Source of the DNA: Kappaphycus alvarezii
Taxonomy: Eukaryota > Rhodophyta > Florideophyceae > Gigartinales > Solieriaceae
DNA length: 64,000 nucleotides
NCBI GenBank assembly: GCA_002205965.3
Contig: NADL03000017.1
Span: forward strand, 784,968-848,967
Direction: 5' to 3'
A program made the position numbers and the translations under genes. Below the pieces are notes generated by a model. It searched no databases and was not told where the DNA came from. It saw only the letters and a list, made by a program, of their open reading frames with translations. This document shows positions 46,840 through 56,937 of the stretch, piece after piece; within the stretch, counting starts at the first letter, position 1; each line of letters starts with the position of its first letter.

Positions 46840-48034
46840 CTACTCAGGAGGTTGGCTGTCTGGAAACTCGTCCGCTCTGAATCGCATGGATGCCAAACGC
46901 CTGCGCTTGTTGCGGTAACTCGTCTTCGTACGTTGGCGTTTCTCACCAAGTTCCGTGCCAATTGCGTAGAGACGATTCTTAACCGTCGTGTAGTGCTTAT
47001 TATCTTCACAATGCAGCGGATGAAAGGTCACATGAAAGTTTTTAAACGCCGCACACAACTTGAAACTGAATCGTAACGCCCCTGCTTCCATCTCCACTTA
47101 ACTGCCATCAACCCGCAAAGTTTAAGCCGTCAAAACCAGTTCTCCACGATGATTCTGTCCGATGATGTCTTATGATTCGTAGCCACCCCTCTGATGTAAG
47201 ATGTCCATTTCTCAGCTTCCTCTTAGGAATGATTGCACCTACCAGTTCTGTAGCCCTTGGTAGCCCTTGTCCATTAAAACCTCCCAATGGTTTTTTAATG
47301 CGCAAACAAAAACCCAATATCACTAATTCCTTTTCTTCTCCCTCCTTCTTCTTCAACGCTTTTCTGTTGAATCTAACGTTGCGCTGAGATATCTATAGAT
47401 CTGAAACACTACTAGGATAATGGAGTGTGCATTTAATTGTGATACTGTTTTTCAGCAGCTTACATTCAGTCTTATATCCGTAAAGTTTGTATTTTCCCGA
47501 GAAATACTTCTTTCCTTCTTTCATATTCCCCAAAGGTTGGTTACATCGTTGAGATGTTACATCCGTTGCGTAGCGAGGAAAGGGGGAGAATCGAAACCTT
47601 CGGGTTTCAGAAACCATTTCACCAAACGGGTGTCCATCTTCCATATCCTTGGCAAAGGTCTCGTACGTGAATTCAGATGAACTGTCGATTTATTTTGAGA
47701 TTATGCGCTCAAATGTTAGAGAGTTCATATTAAATACCTTCGCGACAATGTCCAAGTTACTTCCACTCTTCAGCACTACCAAAGTCATGAAAAAAACATT
47801 TTTGCCTGTGTATCTTGACTTTCTTCCAGGTCCAACATTTTGTACAGTTCGAATGTAGTCACTGATCAGATTCCAAACTTTAACAAACTCACACGTACTA
47901 AATTTGTACATTTATTGATTCCAGATGCCCCGCCAGAATTACAAAATGCGTCAAAGATCGGACATTCAGAATCATTTTTTTCCGTCGCTTTCAATTGCCG
48001 GATTTCATTTTCGAACCGCGGAAGTTCTTCTTAA
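46840..48034 (-). pseudogene. Harbinger/PIF-type DDE transposase
   Basis: The N-terminal helical DNA-binding part reads GPGRKSRYTGKNVFFMTLVV and VFNMNSLTFERII (47911-47690). The DDE_4-type core follows: RYATDVTSQRCNQP with the first Asp, YFSGKYKLYGYKTECKLL, HYPSSVSDL with the second Asp (about 47400), ELVGAIIPKRKLRNGHLTSE and, in another frame, SSDRIIVENWF with the Glu (about 47140). The C-terminal segment FKLCAAFKNFHVTFHPL ... NRLYAIGTELGEKRQRTK ends near 46850. Length about 390 residues is normal. Frame changes (near 47.68, 47.37, 47.17 and 47.1 kb) and one internal stop interrupt it. The protein would cut and reinsert its element in the nucleus. No terminal inverted repeats were located. 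Confidence 0.8.
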
Positions 48035-48289
48035 CCAGAAATTGCAGCATGAGCTAATATGTTGAGTGCAATTTGTGCCTGAAAGGCACTTGGAATGAAG
48101 GCTCCTGGTTGGATGGGGCTTGCGACTACATGGGATGATGGAAGGCGAACTTAGATGCAGAACGTCTGGTAGTCACTAAGGGGGAATTTGGGGTGTTTTT
48201 AATTGCATGAAAAATTGGTCAGCTGTTCCTAAGGGATGTCGTGATGGTAAAGGCTTACAATGTAAAGGGTTGGCGGGAAGTTGTCAAAA

Positions 48290-49680
48290 CGCTAGAAAAC
48301 TGACGGGAGGCCGGCCAACAGGCACGCTGCGTTGGACATTACTGCTGCTGCGGCATGACGCTGTGTTAAGATTTCTTTGACTTTTGCGTAGGTCTCCCTT
48401 GCCCTCGTAGCGACGTTGCGTGCGACGTCGGTTAGCAACTCGTGGGCGTCCGGGTGCCATCCCCGAGGGTAGAGATAGGGACGGGCACTAGCCTACTTCC
48501 GGCGGAAGACGCGATAAAGGACTCGTATCTTCTGTGTTTCGCCGTTCTTGCCGCGTTAAGCGAGGTGAGTGGGTTGAATGTCCTCACTCTCCTGTTCGAG
48601 GCGCTAGGGGGTTGACAAAGGTGACGTCGAAGAAGCTGTTCTGCCAGTTCGTCCCATTGCGCGAATATCGGGTCTTGTGCGGTGGACCCCTTCTCGCGGC
48701 TCGATGACTGGATGTCGCGCGGCTTTCATGAGATCGCTTGCCAATAAACGAACCTGACAGTCGTGTCTTCGCGTCCTCTCGCCCCCGTGTAAGCAGTGCA
48801 ACAGATGGTCGCCGAAACAGTCGAGAGTTTCGGGGCAGTTCCGCTTGGGGCATGGTGTTTCCGGAGGGAAGAGCGGGACTTGGCAATAGTATTGGAACCA
48901 TATTGAGAATTCTCTTGGTTCAATGCTAGTCTTAAGGCCCGGAGATGGGGTGCAGTACACCCAATCTTTCGCGCCGGGGAGCCCCATGGAGGCACGGAAG
49001 GCCTGCCGTCTATTGTCGCCCACATCGATCTCCTCTTGCACCCGCTCGTGGATGGCGTCCGATAGTGTCTTCTGTGATGGTGTTTTGTTTGAGCAGAGGG
49101 CACTAAAGGGGATAATCCTGGACTGGGAGCAAGAGAGGGACCAAATCTGGTGCGCCTCGACGATGTCTCGGTACGTTGAGAGATCCGTAATTGCCGCTGG
49201 GAGGAGGGCTGCACACAGCCTGTTGGACGCTGCGCTGGAGGCGAGGAAGGCTGCAGCTGCAATTGACTTCGCCGAAGTGAGTCCAATTCCCAGTGATGGC
49301 TTCTTGGCGGTGATCGGTTTCATGGGCAACTGCAGTTCTCGAAATATGTCGGGGTCGAGGACGCCCCCAGCCAGTGTGCGCACACAGTTCTCCATCATTG
49401 CATCGAATATTGCAGCGCCTTCCGCAGTGCAAGCTGGTGGCACCACCCGTAACAGGTATCCGAGCTTACAGACCCCGAAACAGTTGCGCAGGAGCTGGAA
49501 CGCGATGTGCGTGTTCCCCAAGGCGATGATAGTGTCGAGGAACGGCTTCAGGGACTTCACATGGCCTGTGAAGTGCTGTTGGGTAAACCGGTTGGTGCCA
49601 ACCGGAGCGTTCAGGACAACTGTGCCCTCGCTGTACTCCTGTGTGAGTTCTCTTGGATAGAGTCGTCGTACAGAAGTTCG
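48290..49680 (-). pseudogene. 3' half of a non-LTR retrotransposon ORF with restriction-like endonuclease motif
   Basis: A minus frame from about 49680 to 48604 covers the region after the RT palm (RLYPRELTQEYSEGTVVLNA, GNTHIAFQLLRNCFGVCKL), a helical linker, and a zinc motif CPKRNCPETLDCFGDHLLHC (C-x4-C ... H-x3-C) followed by RTRRHDCQVRLLASDL and EP......RTRPDIRA. After one frame change comes FFDVTFVNPL. RHD and PD-x13-D resemble the restriction-like endonuclease of R2/CRE-type non-LTR elements. The C-terminal GWHPDAHELLTDVARNVATR and SNAACLLAGLP end near 48300. It is truncated at its 5' end; the missing RT core lies inverted beside it. Confidence 0.8.
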
Positions 49681-50168
49681 GGCACACCTCCGAATACGCA
49701 TTGCTGACTGTTGATCTCAAAAATGCATTCAATTTGTGCAGTCGGACAGCTTTCCTGGCGGCAGTCAAACACCAGTTCCCCGACCTGTTCCCGTGGGTGG
49801 CATACTGCTATGCACATGAGCCCGCTTTCTTGTGGTTTGGCAGCCATATAATCCGGAGCGTGCAAGGAACGCACCAAGGGGACAATCTCGGTGGGCTCCT
49901 TTTCGATCTTGCGCTGCATCCCGTTATCCTCAAAATCCAACGGTTATTGAAATCAGGGGATGACGAAGAGCAGCAACTCGGCAACCTGCTGTTTCAACTC
50001 TGGTACCATGATGATGGGTACATCATCGCAAAACACGACCAGCTCCGCAAGGCACTGGACATCTTGTCATCGCCAGAGGCCACAGCTCGGGGTCTGCACC
50101 TACTAGCAGTGCCGAAATGCAGAATCTGGTGGCCAAATCCACCACTGGAGTCAGTGCAACGCCTCTAA
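49655..50168 (+). pseudogene. Inverted RT core of the same non-LTR element
   Basis: The plus frame reads EYALLTVDLKNAFNLCSR (motif A, catalytic Asp), VQGTHQGDNLGGLLFDLALH (motif B) and LWYHDDGYIIAKHD (motif C, YxDD-type), then GLHLLAVPKCRIWWP and ends in PPLESVQRL-stop at 50168. The last residues are where the oppositely oriented half at 49680 begins (SVRRLYPRE). The two halves are therefore consecutive parts of one protein placed head to head. There is no start codon of its own; the frame opens at the junction. Confidence 0.85.
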
Positions 50169-50728
50169 GGTAATTGCGCAATTATGTTATCTTTCAAGAA
50201 ATGAAAAGTCACTGCTTGAGTTTGGCGGTATTTTCAAAAAGATTGCGCGGTAAAAATTTTGGCGCGTATTCAAACAATTTCGCAATCATTTTTAGAAATA
50301 TACATTATTTTAATGTTTGGTAAATAGATTGAGTAAGGATTTACGTTAATTGGAAATCATGACCCTAAATCTGTAATTGATAGAATCTTTGAGCAATTTA
50401 TCAGTCTTTGCTTGAGTGGACTATTGATCGATAAAGAATCAATGGCCGTTTACAGTCAAAACTGCAAAAATTGCAAAAGATCTATTCATCGACCACTGGC
50501 GGCAGTATGTAGAGATATGAGACGTACTAATTGAAACCTAACACTCGTGCCTTGTATAAAAATCAATTACAAGAAAAACACCAAACACACAAATTCAAAG
50601 GAAAATCGAAAAGTTACATATTCCCCTCAGACTCATCTTATCCGAAGCATCCCGCATCCTCCTGGCCTTGATGAGTTCTCAGTGCAGCTCTCTACTTCCT
50701 CGCTGTCCACATTGCCTCATCCCATTCT
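50169..50728. other. AT-rich spacer, no gene seen
   Basis: Only short frames. AAAATTGCAAAAG-type runs and no recognisable protein. A target-site duplication for the adjacent non-LTR copy could start here but was not identified. Confidence 0.4.
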
Positions 50729-52084
50729 CTACGCTAATTTCTTGCACTGCAGCTCATCCACTCCTACTTGACTTGCCAACCAGTCCCTCTGCATGCACCT
50801 CACCTCCCTAAGAAACGCAATCTCCTCCTCGTCTTCCATTCGTTCAAGATTCCCTCCCAGTAGCGTTCCCGGTGCTTTCACATCTTTCAGCTTTGGAATC
50901 TCCCCCACGGTCCTTTCCGCTGCTACCTGTGACTCTTGCAGCGTTTTCTGCCTCCCTTGAATCTTTGATGACTTGCCCAAGTTTCTCGTATGGCCTTCCT
51001 ATTGACGTATTACACTACCGGGTCCACCACTTCCAGCAACCCGATCGCATCTTGAACGGCTTGGCTGGACTGCCATCTAGCCTTCTACACCTTCTCCATG
51101 GTCTACAAGCGAGTTGCCTTCCCTCCAAGCACTGGATCTGCCATCTACTTTACAGGCAACCGCTTTCCCCAGCACTCCTACAATTTTCGTTCCGCATTTC
51201 CCCACTTGCCCAACTTGAAAAAACTTTCCGAGTAATACTTCCCCCCCTACCGTCCACTCCTGTTCGTCCTATCCCAACCCTTACTAATCCGAAAAAAGGT
51301 CATGCACCCCCGTGCACCCCACTCAGCCCTTCGTCGCAGTGCTCTACGCTCAATTGCGGCCCTCCTCCGCCATCGTCTGCCTCTTTTCCATTTTTCACCG
51401 CCTCATTCTTCTTTTCATACAATCCAAACACCATCACGCTATTAAAATCAATCGTGCATTTCAGACTATCACTCGGTGCCGGCAATCCATAAAATCCGCA
51501 GCAGGTACAACTTCAGTTTCAACTCCGGTGCCCTCTACAGCAGGCGCCTTTTCCATTGTAGTATCAACAGCTGTCCAACCGGCTGTTCTCCTGCCACCGC
51601 AACACTGTTGTCAACCATTGCCTTCTCTACACCAGACTCGGCCCTCGATCGGACGGCACCTCTACTGAATCACTCGCATTTCAGCTCCAACCTCAGCCTC
51701 TGAGGCCGCGGCCTCTTCAACCTGCGCATCGACGATTACAGCCTCGGCAGTAGCCTCCACTACTGCAGCCTCTGCAACAGCAGTGTCTGCAACCTTAGAT
51801 ACAGCACTCTCAGCCTCTGCACCTGCGTAATCTTCTGTGCACCATCCGTCTGGAGCTCTCTCCCTATCTCCCATCCCGTCGATCATAAACTCCACCGCTC
51901 CAATTACTCTGCGGCCAACAAAATCCCGCTCATCTCCGCGTCTTACGCAAGGTTGCAACAAATTCAGCAGCAACACCATAACCAAGCCCAACCGCAACAG
52001 CGCCCGCATCTTCCGCTTCCGCTCAATCAACCACAATGTATTGACCGACACCGTTCGCTCCCGTCTTAAACTACCCAGCATCAA
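50729..52084 (-). CDS. Unrecognised, possibly secreted protein (frame-broken)
   Basis: The minus strand at 52084-51662 opens with MRALLRLGLVMVLLLNLLQP (from the second or third Met), a good signal-peptide-like hydrophobic run. RRVIGAVEFMIDGMGDRERA and an Ala/Glu/Val-rich stretch (about 51800-51670) follow. Further minus pieces (51485-51300: SLKCTIDFNSVMVFGLYEKK; 50980-50729: RMEDEEEIAFLREVRCMQRD) could be the continuation in other frames. I do not recognise the family. The plus strand is also open here (50872-51492) but is Pro/Ser/Leu-rich, as expected for the complement of an acidic and Gly-rich gene. Linking the pieces into one gene is inference. Confidence 0.35.
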
Positions 52085-52618
52085 CAGCAGGCCTCATGCT
52101 TTGCACTTCCAGGTACAGTAACCAATCCATTCACAACGCTCAATCTCCCGCGGTTCCCAATCCGCTGCAAAGGCGAATTCCCAACACGTACCGGGGCAGC
52201 CCATGCAGCCCCTATCACTGCCCAAGTTCACCCTCAAACTTCGCCTCCTATCCCGTGCTCGCAACAGCAGAGCCACGCCTCCCGTCGCATCGATCACTGT
52301 TCAGCCTACTTTACTGTAGTGCGGCCTACAGTACTGTAGTGTGTAGTTTCACTATTTTTGTACACGCAGGTGCACTACAGTACAGTACTGTAAGTAAACC
52401 GAACACTAATGTGTAGCCTTTGGCCAAATCGACGGTTTTATGTTCATGCGCCTGGGACAATTTAATGTGAAATACTGTACAAGAAGCAAATTAGAAACTT
52501 TGAATGGAATATCATACTGTGCTGGCCAGAAATGCAGTACCGTACAATACACGATTACAGCACTATGCGGTACTGTACTCTAGATGTCGATACCAGCAGA
52601 TTATTTACGCCAGGTATC
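52085..52618. other. Spacer with dense GTACTGTA words
   Basis: Contains TACAGTACTGTA-like words at 52311-52395 and 52520-52580. It probably includes the promoter of the small plus-strand gene that follows. No protein signature. Confidence 0.4.
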
Positions 52619-53078
52619 ATGGCTTTGCAGGTTCTTAGACCTCTTGGCGAGTTCGCCAAAACCCTGCCGGAGAAGTATCGGGTAGACAATTTCACTCGCG
52701 GTCAGGATGCAGAAGCTGTTTGAACGCGTGAAATGCGAGAGGGAACGGTACGGTCAGAGCAACTTTCACCTGAGTGAAAAGTGCATTCGCGGCGAGAAGT
52801 GCATGGAAAAAATCGGATTCACACGACATCGGTATCGAATGCATCCTCAAATGAAATTTTACGCCGATGAGATATCGTTGAGAAGATTGCCATTTGCTCC
52901 ATCTGCAACGGACTTGACTGTTGAAATCACAGCGAATCAAAAAGATCAGTGGCCAGAATTACCAACTACTACTGACATGCTAAGTGTTCCCTATTGCCAG
53001 TGCAACAAATGTCTCATGACTGGTGCTTCTAGCCACTTTCAAGCACCTAGAATGCACCATATGCATTACACCTACTGA
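52619..53078 (+). CDS. Unrecognised small protein with CxCxxC motif
   Basis: ATG at 52619 (MALQVLRPLGEFAKTLPEKY) runs to a stop near 52723. A one-base shift connects it to the frame 52707-53078 (LFERVKCERERYGQSNFHLS, EKIGFTRHRYRMHP, ITANQKDQWPELPTTTDML, CQCNKCLMTG). The joint protein would have about 150 residues. I do not recognise it. The basic, Cys-containing composition with a CQCNKC cluster could bind metal. Its stop codon overlaps the stop of the opposing PP2C gene. Alternatively only the downstream frame (ATG at 52707) is coding. Confidence 0.45.
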
Positions 53079-54046
53079 GGTGAGAGGAACTTGATCAACA
53101 AAATGGCAATATCATCAAACGGCAGATGGCTGTCGCCATTCGCCATCCCGACCAGCATCTCGCAAGTTGCCTCAGTTGATGCCCCAGTATCAAACATTGA
53201 CTTGGCCGCAGAAACTGCCTCTGCGGCAGAAATACCTCCGTTTGCATCCCAAAAACCATCCGTAGCGACTATTGCAAAATCTTCCGCGCCTTGAATACGA
53301 TCATCCCTCATATATGGGTCACTGATCAATATGTCACGCATTTTGAGATCACCAAAAGCCCTCGTGACAGAAATAGCCCTTTCCATACTGAAATCGCCAA
53401 AGTATCCACCTTGGATCCTGGCGCCTCTGTTGAACACCCTTAGGTTCTCGGCCGGGTCGTCAACGCAATGCTTCCTAGACAACGGTACCGGTTCCTTGCC
53501 ATTCTTCGCCCAGACGACTTCAGAGTCGCCGATATTAGCCACCGTGATGGCGCCCCCACCCACCAAAAACATACTGGCGGTGCACCCACTATTCTGTGCA
53601 TCGGGACGAGAGTTGATAACATGCGCAGCGCAGCGAAAGGCCTGTGCCAGAGCGGAACGTCTACCATCCATATCCTGCGGATCCACAGTCTTCAAAAGCT
53701 GAACCGAGGTATCGACCAAGATGCGACTGGCCTCTGTCGCAATGTCGTGGCCAGTGACGCCATGACCGTCGAGAACGAGGTGAAGGGTCATACCTGAGTG
53801 AACAGTCACGGAAACGGCGACGTCCTGGCAAGGAATTCCATGCTGCGAGTGAACGCTGCCACGACTGATATAGCTCGAGTACTCGATTGAAAGTTTCTCG
53901 GGTATCCGAGTATTCAATTGACGGGTTCTCGGCGGCTTTGAATATTCAATTGATGGTGCGTCAGTTGGATCCGAGTACTCAATTGATGGCACCTTGGTTG
54001 GATCGGAGTACTCAATGGATGGCACGTCGGTTGGATTAGTGGGCAT
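53072..54046 (-). CDS. PP2C-type protein phosphatase, 324 residues
   Basis: A Mg/Mn-dependent Ser/Thr phosphatase. From ATG at 54046 (MPTNPTDVPS) the frame runs uninterrupted to TAG at 53072-53074. PP2C motifs in order: SQHGIPCQDVAV, LHLVLDGHGVTGHD (metal Asp), SGCTASMFLV, ANIGDSEVVW, ISVTRAFGDLKMRD, IVATDGFWDA (metal Asp) and DDIAILLIKF (metal Asp). All metal-binding Asp positions expected for the family are present, so it should be active. The N-terminus carries 11-residue repeats (DPT.VPSIEYS), up to five counting degenerate ones, absent from ordinary PP2Cs. The frame stays open upstream to 54592, but that sequence is low-complexity and the first Met before the repeats was chosen. It converges with the gene at 52619-53078. 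Confidence 0.88.
   Translation of the reverse strand: MPTNPTDVPSIEYSDPTKVPSIEYSDPTDAPSIEYSKPPRTRQLNTRIPEKLSIEYSSYISRGSVHSQHGIPCQDVAVSVTVHSGMTLHLVLDGHGVTGHDIATEASRILVDTSVQLLKTVDPQDMDGRRSALAQAFRCAAHVINSRPDAQNSGCTASMFLVGGGAITVANIGDSEVVWAKNGKEPVPLSRKHCVDDPAENLRVFNRGARIQGGYFGDFSMERAISVTRAFGDLKMRDILISDPYMRDDRIQGAEDFAIVATDGFWDANGGISAAEAVSAAKSMFDTGASTEATCEMLVGMANGDSHLPFDDIAILLIKFLSPQ
53870..54040 (-). repeat. 33-bp coding repeat in the PP2C N-terminus
   Basis: Three clean units encode DPT(D/K)(V/A)PSIEYS and two degenerate ones end in SIEYS. In the fourth unit the reading frame shifts out and back (RTRQLNTR instead of a SIEYS unit), suggesting two compensating single-base changes. Confidence 0.8.
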
Positions 54047-55433
54047 CTGACTAGTAATGCACCAATGGTGACGTGGATTGAATTGAAGCGTGACGACTGT
54101 GACGGATGACTTTGTTGAGAAGCGACGAAGGATGACGAAACAAGGCCAAAAGTTGACGATTGTGAAAGGAGACAGGAAAAGAAAGTAAGTGACAAAGGGA
54201 GAGGGGATAGGGTGGCAGGGGTGATTGGTGAAAGCGGATAGGGAGCGAAGAAAGATGTCAAACGGAAGGTGAGGATCAACCGTTTGGGTGTGTAGTACAG
54301 CGGGAAGCGCTTCCGTCGATAAATAGTGGTGAAAATGAAGAAAGGTTGGAGGGATGGTGTGGCGTGAGTGGGAGGAGAAGAAGCAATGTGAGAAGTTAAG
54401 GCGAAAAGGGAGACGGCGGAAGTACAGAAGTTGTGCAGGGCCTGAAGGACCTTGCAGATTTGAATGCTCAAAGTAGAGGAAGCGGCGACGAGCGGCGGCG
54501 AAAGTTGTGGGTGGCGATAAGTGCCTGTACGGCAGGCACCCAGGGTGGCACCTGTGGATGTAGTGAAGAGAGGATAGGGCGAAATCGGTCAACGATTTAG
54601 GATAGGGAAGTGCGGCGACTTATTGGCGGAGGATGGCGCCAAATGCATGAATAAGGTATGAAGATTCAGGAGACGGATGACAGGTTTGACACGAGGATCA
54701 GGGAAGAGCAGTGAATAGTGGTTTGCTCGCTTACTTTTTCGAACGGTACTAGTACTGTACTTGAGTAAACGACATGGTACGGCGGTCTGTTGAATAGTTA
54801 TGCGGGGCCCGCCAATGAGCCTTCCGCCGGCCATGGCATTGGACGCGTGCGATATGTTGATTGGTAGATATTGTCTTTCAAGTAGGAGTGATGACATTGG
54901 ACCAGTTAGCTCCTAGTCAGTGTATCTGCAGAAAATGAGAAAGCCAGAAAACGCGAGAGTTCAATAAAAATATTACCATACAGAATCTGTGTGCTCAGAA
55001 CAATGCTGTCAGGCAATGTTTCTGGTAGAGTATTAAGATATCCTGAAATAGGTACAATATTTGTACTGTACAGTAGTGTACCGGACAGTACAGTACTGTA
55101 CAGTACTAGCCGAGTACAAGCACCGTCAAGGCCGCCAGGGACGGACCTGACCTGACCTTACCGGTATGATTCTGGACATGCGCCGTGATAGTGTACACCT
55201 GCGGGTTTAGCCCCAAAATGGCGCCATTCCTGCAAAAGAATGGCACCCGATTTCCCGCCGGGATCTCGGTAAAGAATCTGCATTCATTTTCCACCCTAGC
55301 TCGCGCTAAAGTGCCAAGATCCAAAATGTATAATTTTCCTGTAACAAATTTCTCATATTCCCGCCCCCCCTCTCAGTATTGTCCAGATCAACTCTATTCC
55401 CGATCGACTTCAACAAAGTCAACGGGGCCTGGA
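54047..55433. other. Divergent intergenic region between PP2C and MPDU1-like genes
   Basis: Should contain both promoters. GA-rich low-complexity sequence (54100-54600) keeps the minus frame open without looking like protein. A cluster of GTACTGTAC/CAGTACTG words lies at 55063-55108. Confidence 0.4.
55063..55108. repeat. Cluster of TACAG/CTGTA words
   Basis: TGTACTGTACAGTAGTGTACC followed by GGACAGTACAGTACTGTACA forms an irregular, self-complementary array of the five-base unit found across the window. Confidence 0.75.
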
Positions 55434-56402
55434 ATGTCCCTCGAGCCCACCGCCACCAGTATCTCACCGTCGTCCACGCCTCTTTGCCCTTGCCACATTC
55501 CCGTTATGAAAACCGCCGCCTCCCACTCGCCGTGTACTTGGCCTGCATTCCACTCGTCGTCCATTCCCACTGCCCTCTCAATCCCTCAACCACCTGCGTT
55601 TATGCCGGTACCATCCTTTTCCGTTTCGTTGCCCAATGCTTTCATGTTCACCACGTCGCGCCATCATCGTCCTCTCACATGTCCCCCTGCCCAAGTATTC
55701 GCACCATCCGTCCGAATCGCCCCAACGGCCCGTACCCCGTCCCGATCAGTCTCCGCTATCAAAAACCCCACTATCGCCTCTACTGTCGTCGGTTTCCTCG
55801 TTCTTATCGGCAGCCTCCTCTACAAGCTACCTCAACTTTTTCGTGTACTCTCACGTCGCTCAGCTAAAGGAATTTCGCCGCTAATGTATACCCTGGAAAC
55901 TATCGGTACAACCTTTTCTGCTGTATATTATTTCCGCAAGTCTTTCCCTTTTCCACCTACGGCGAAACAGTGTTCATAATGTTTCAAAACCTCATCTTAA
56001 TTGCTCTCATCGTCTTCTTTCAGAAACTCCCCAAAATCCCCGCACTACTTCTCGCCTCACTATACCTCTTCCTCCTCATAGCCCTGCTTCTACCGTTCAC
56101 TCCGCTATCCTTACTAATGTTCCTGCAACTTTGCTCCATTCCGATACTCAACCTCGCCCGAGTCCCGCAGAATTCTTCTAAACTATCGCCGCAAATCTAC
56201 CGGCGAATTGAGTCCTATAACCTTAGGGTTGCAGTTGCTCGGTAATCTCGCACGTATTTTTACCACCGTCGCCCAAGTTGGTGATCCACTCATGTTTGCT
56301 GGCAATTGCATCGCCACTATGTTTAACGCCACCCTGTTTCTGCAATGGCTCTTTTACTCAAAAGTTCTCGCTGGTCCACCCAAACAAATCCAAAACCCGT
56401 AA
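55434..56402 (+). CDS. MPDU1-like PQ-loop membrane protein
   Basis: Resembles mannose-P-dolichol utilisation defect 1 (MPDU1/Lec35), an ER membrane protein needed for use of dolichol-linked mannose and glucose in N-glycan and GPI precursor synthesis. The first PQ-loop reads GSLLYKLPQLFRVLSRRSAK then GISPLMYTLETIG (about 55810-55910). A broken frame continues TYGETVFIMFQNLILIALIV, LTPLSLL-type membrane helices, and the second PQ-loop region STGELSPITLGLQLLGNLAR followed by IFTTVAQVGDPLM (about 56190-56300). It ends FLQWLFYSKVLAGPPK near the stop at 56402. Frame changes at about 55945-55955 (C/T runs) and about 56175 are single-base. The N-terminus from ATG 55434 is Ser/Pro-rich and the true start is uncertain. 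It converges with the helicase gene. Confidence 0.82.
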
Positions 56403-56937
56403 TAATGGCCATCTTTCTTTCCTTTAAAATCGTCTTGTCCTTTCATTGCCGAACACTTTGGTGCCATCGAATGTCCAAGTTGGTTGTCACCTAATCCCGG
56501 AAGACCTCATTTCCTGCCTTACGCAAGAGGCCTTATACATGGTTCTTGCATTTACCACTTTACCTCACCTGCCTATTTGAGTCCCAACAGTATTTTCCAA
56601 CACCATACCTTTGATTCTTTCCTCAAAGTCAATTGGTTTCGGCATTACTCAGTTTAACGACGGCGAGGCTGTCATCCCTTCAGAGCGCTGTCCCCGGATG
56701 TTGACTTGTTATCGATCCCCATATTTTCACGTCACCGAATTTTGCGGAATGTGATGCTATTTTTGGTCTTACCTCGACGTTACGTAAAGCATTTCTTCCG
56801 CTCCGTGCGAAACATTGGTTTGATTTCATTTTTTGTCAAAGCGGAGAAGGGAATGCAAGACCGCTGATACGCTTTCCTTTACAACTCTATTAGTGCTTTT
56901 CCGCTTGGTAACATCAACAGCCACCCTAAGTGTCGTC
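56403..56937. other. 3' intergenic region between convergent genes
   Basis: T-rich sequence between the MPDU1-like stop and the helicase stop. Nothing else recognised. Confidence 0.5.

Noticed and set aside
48923..49660. 245-codon plus-strand open frame
   Set aside because: It is the complement of the non-LTR endonuclease-like ORF, whose motifs are on the minus strand.
50872..51492. 206-codon plus-strand open frame
   Set aside because: Pro/Ser/Leu-rich and without motifs; better read as the complement of an acidic, Gly-rich minus-strand gene. Not fully certain.
55379..55867. 162-codon plus frame overlapping the MPDU1-like gene
   Set aside because: The PQ-loop residues are in the other frame.
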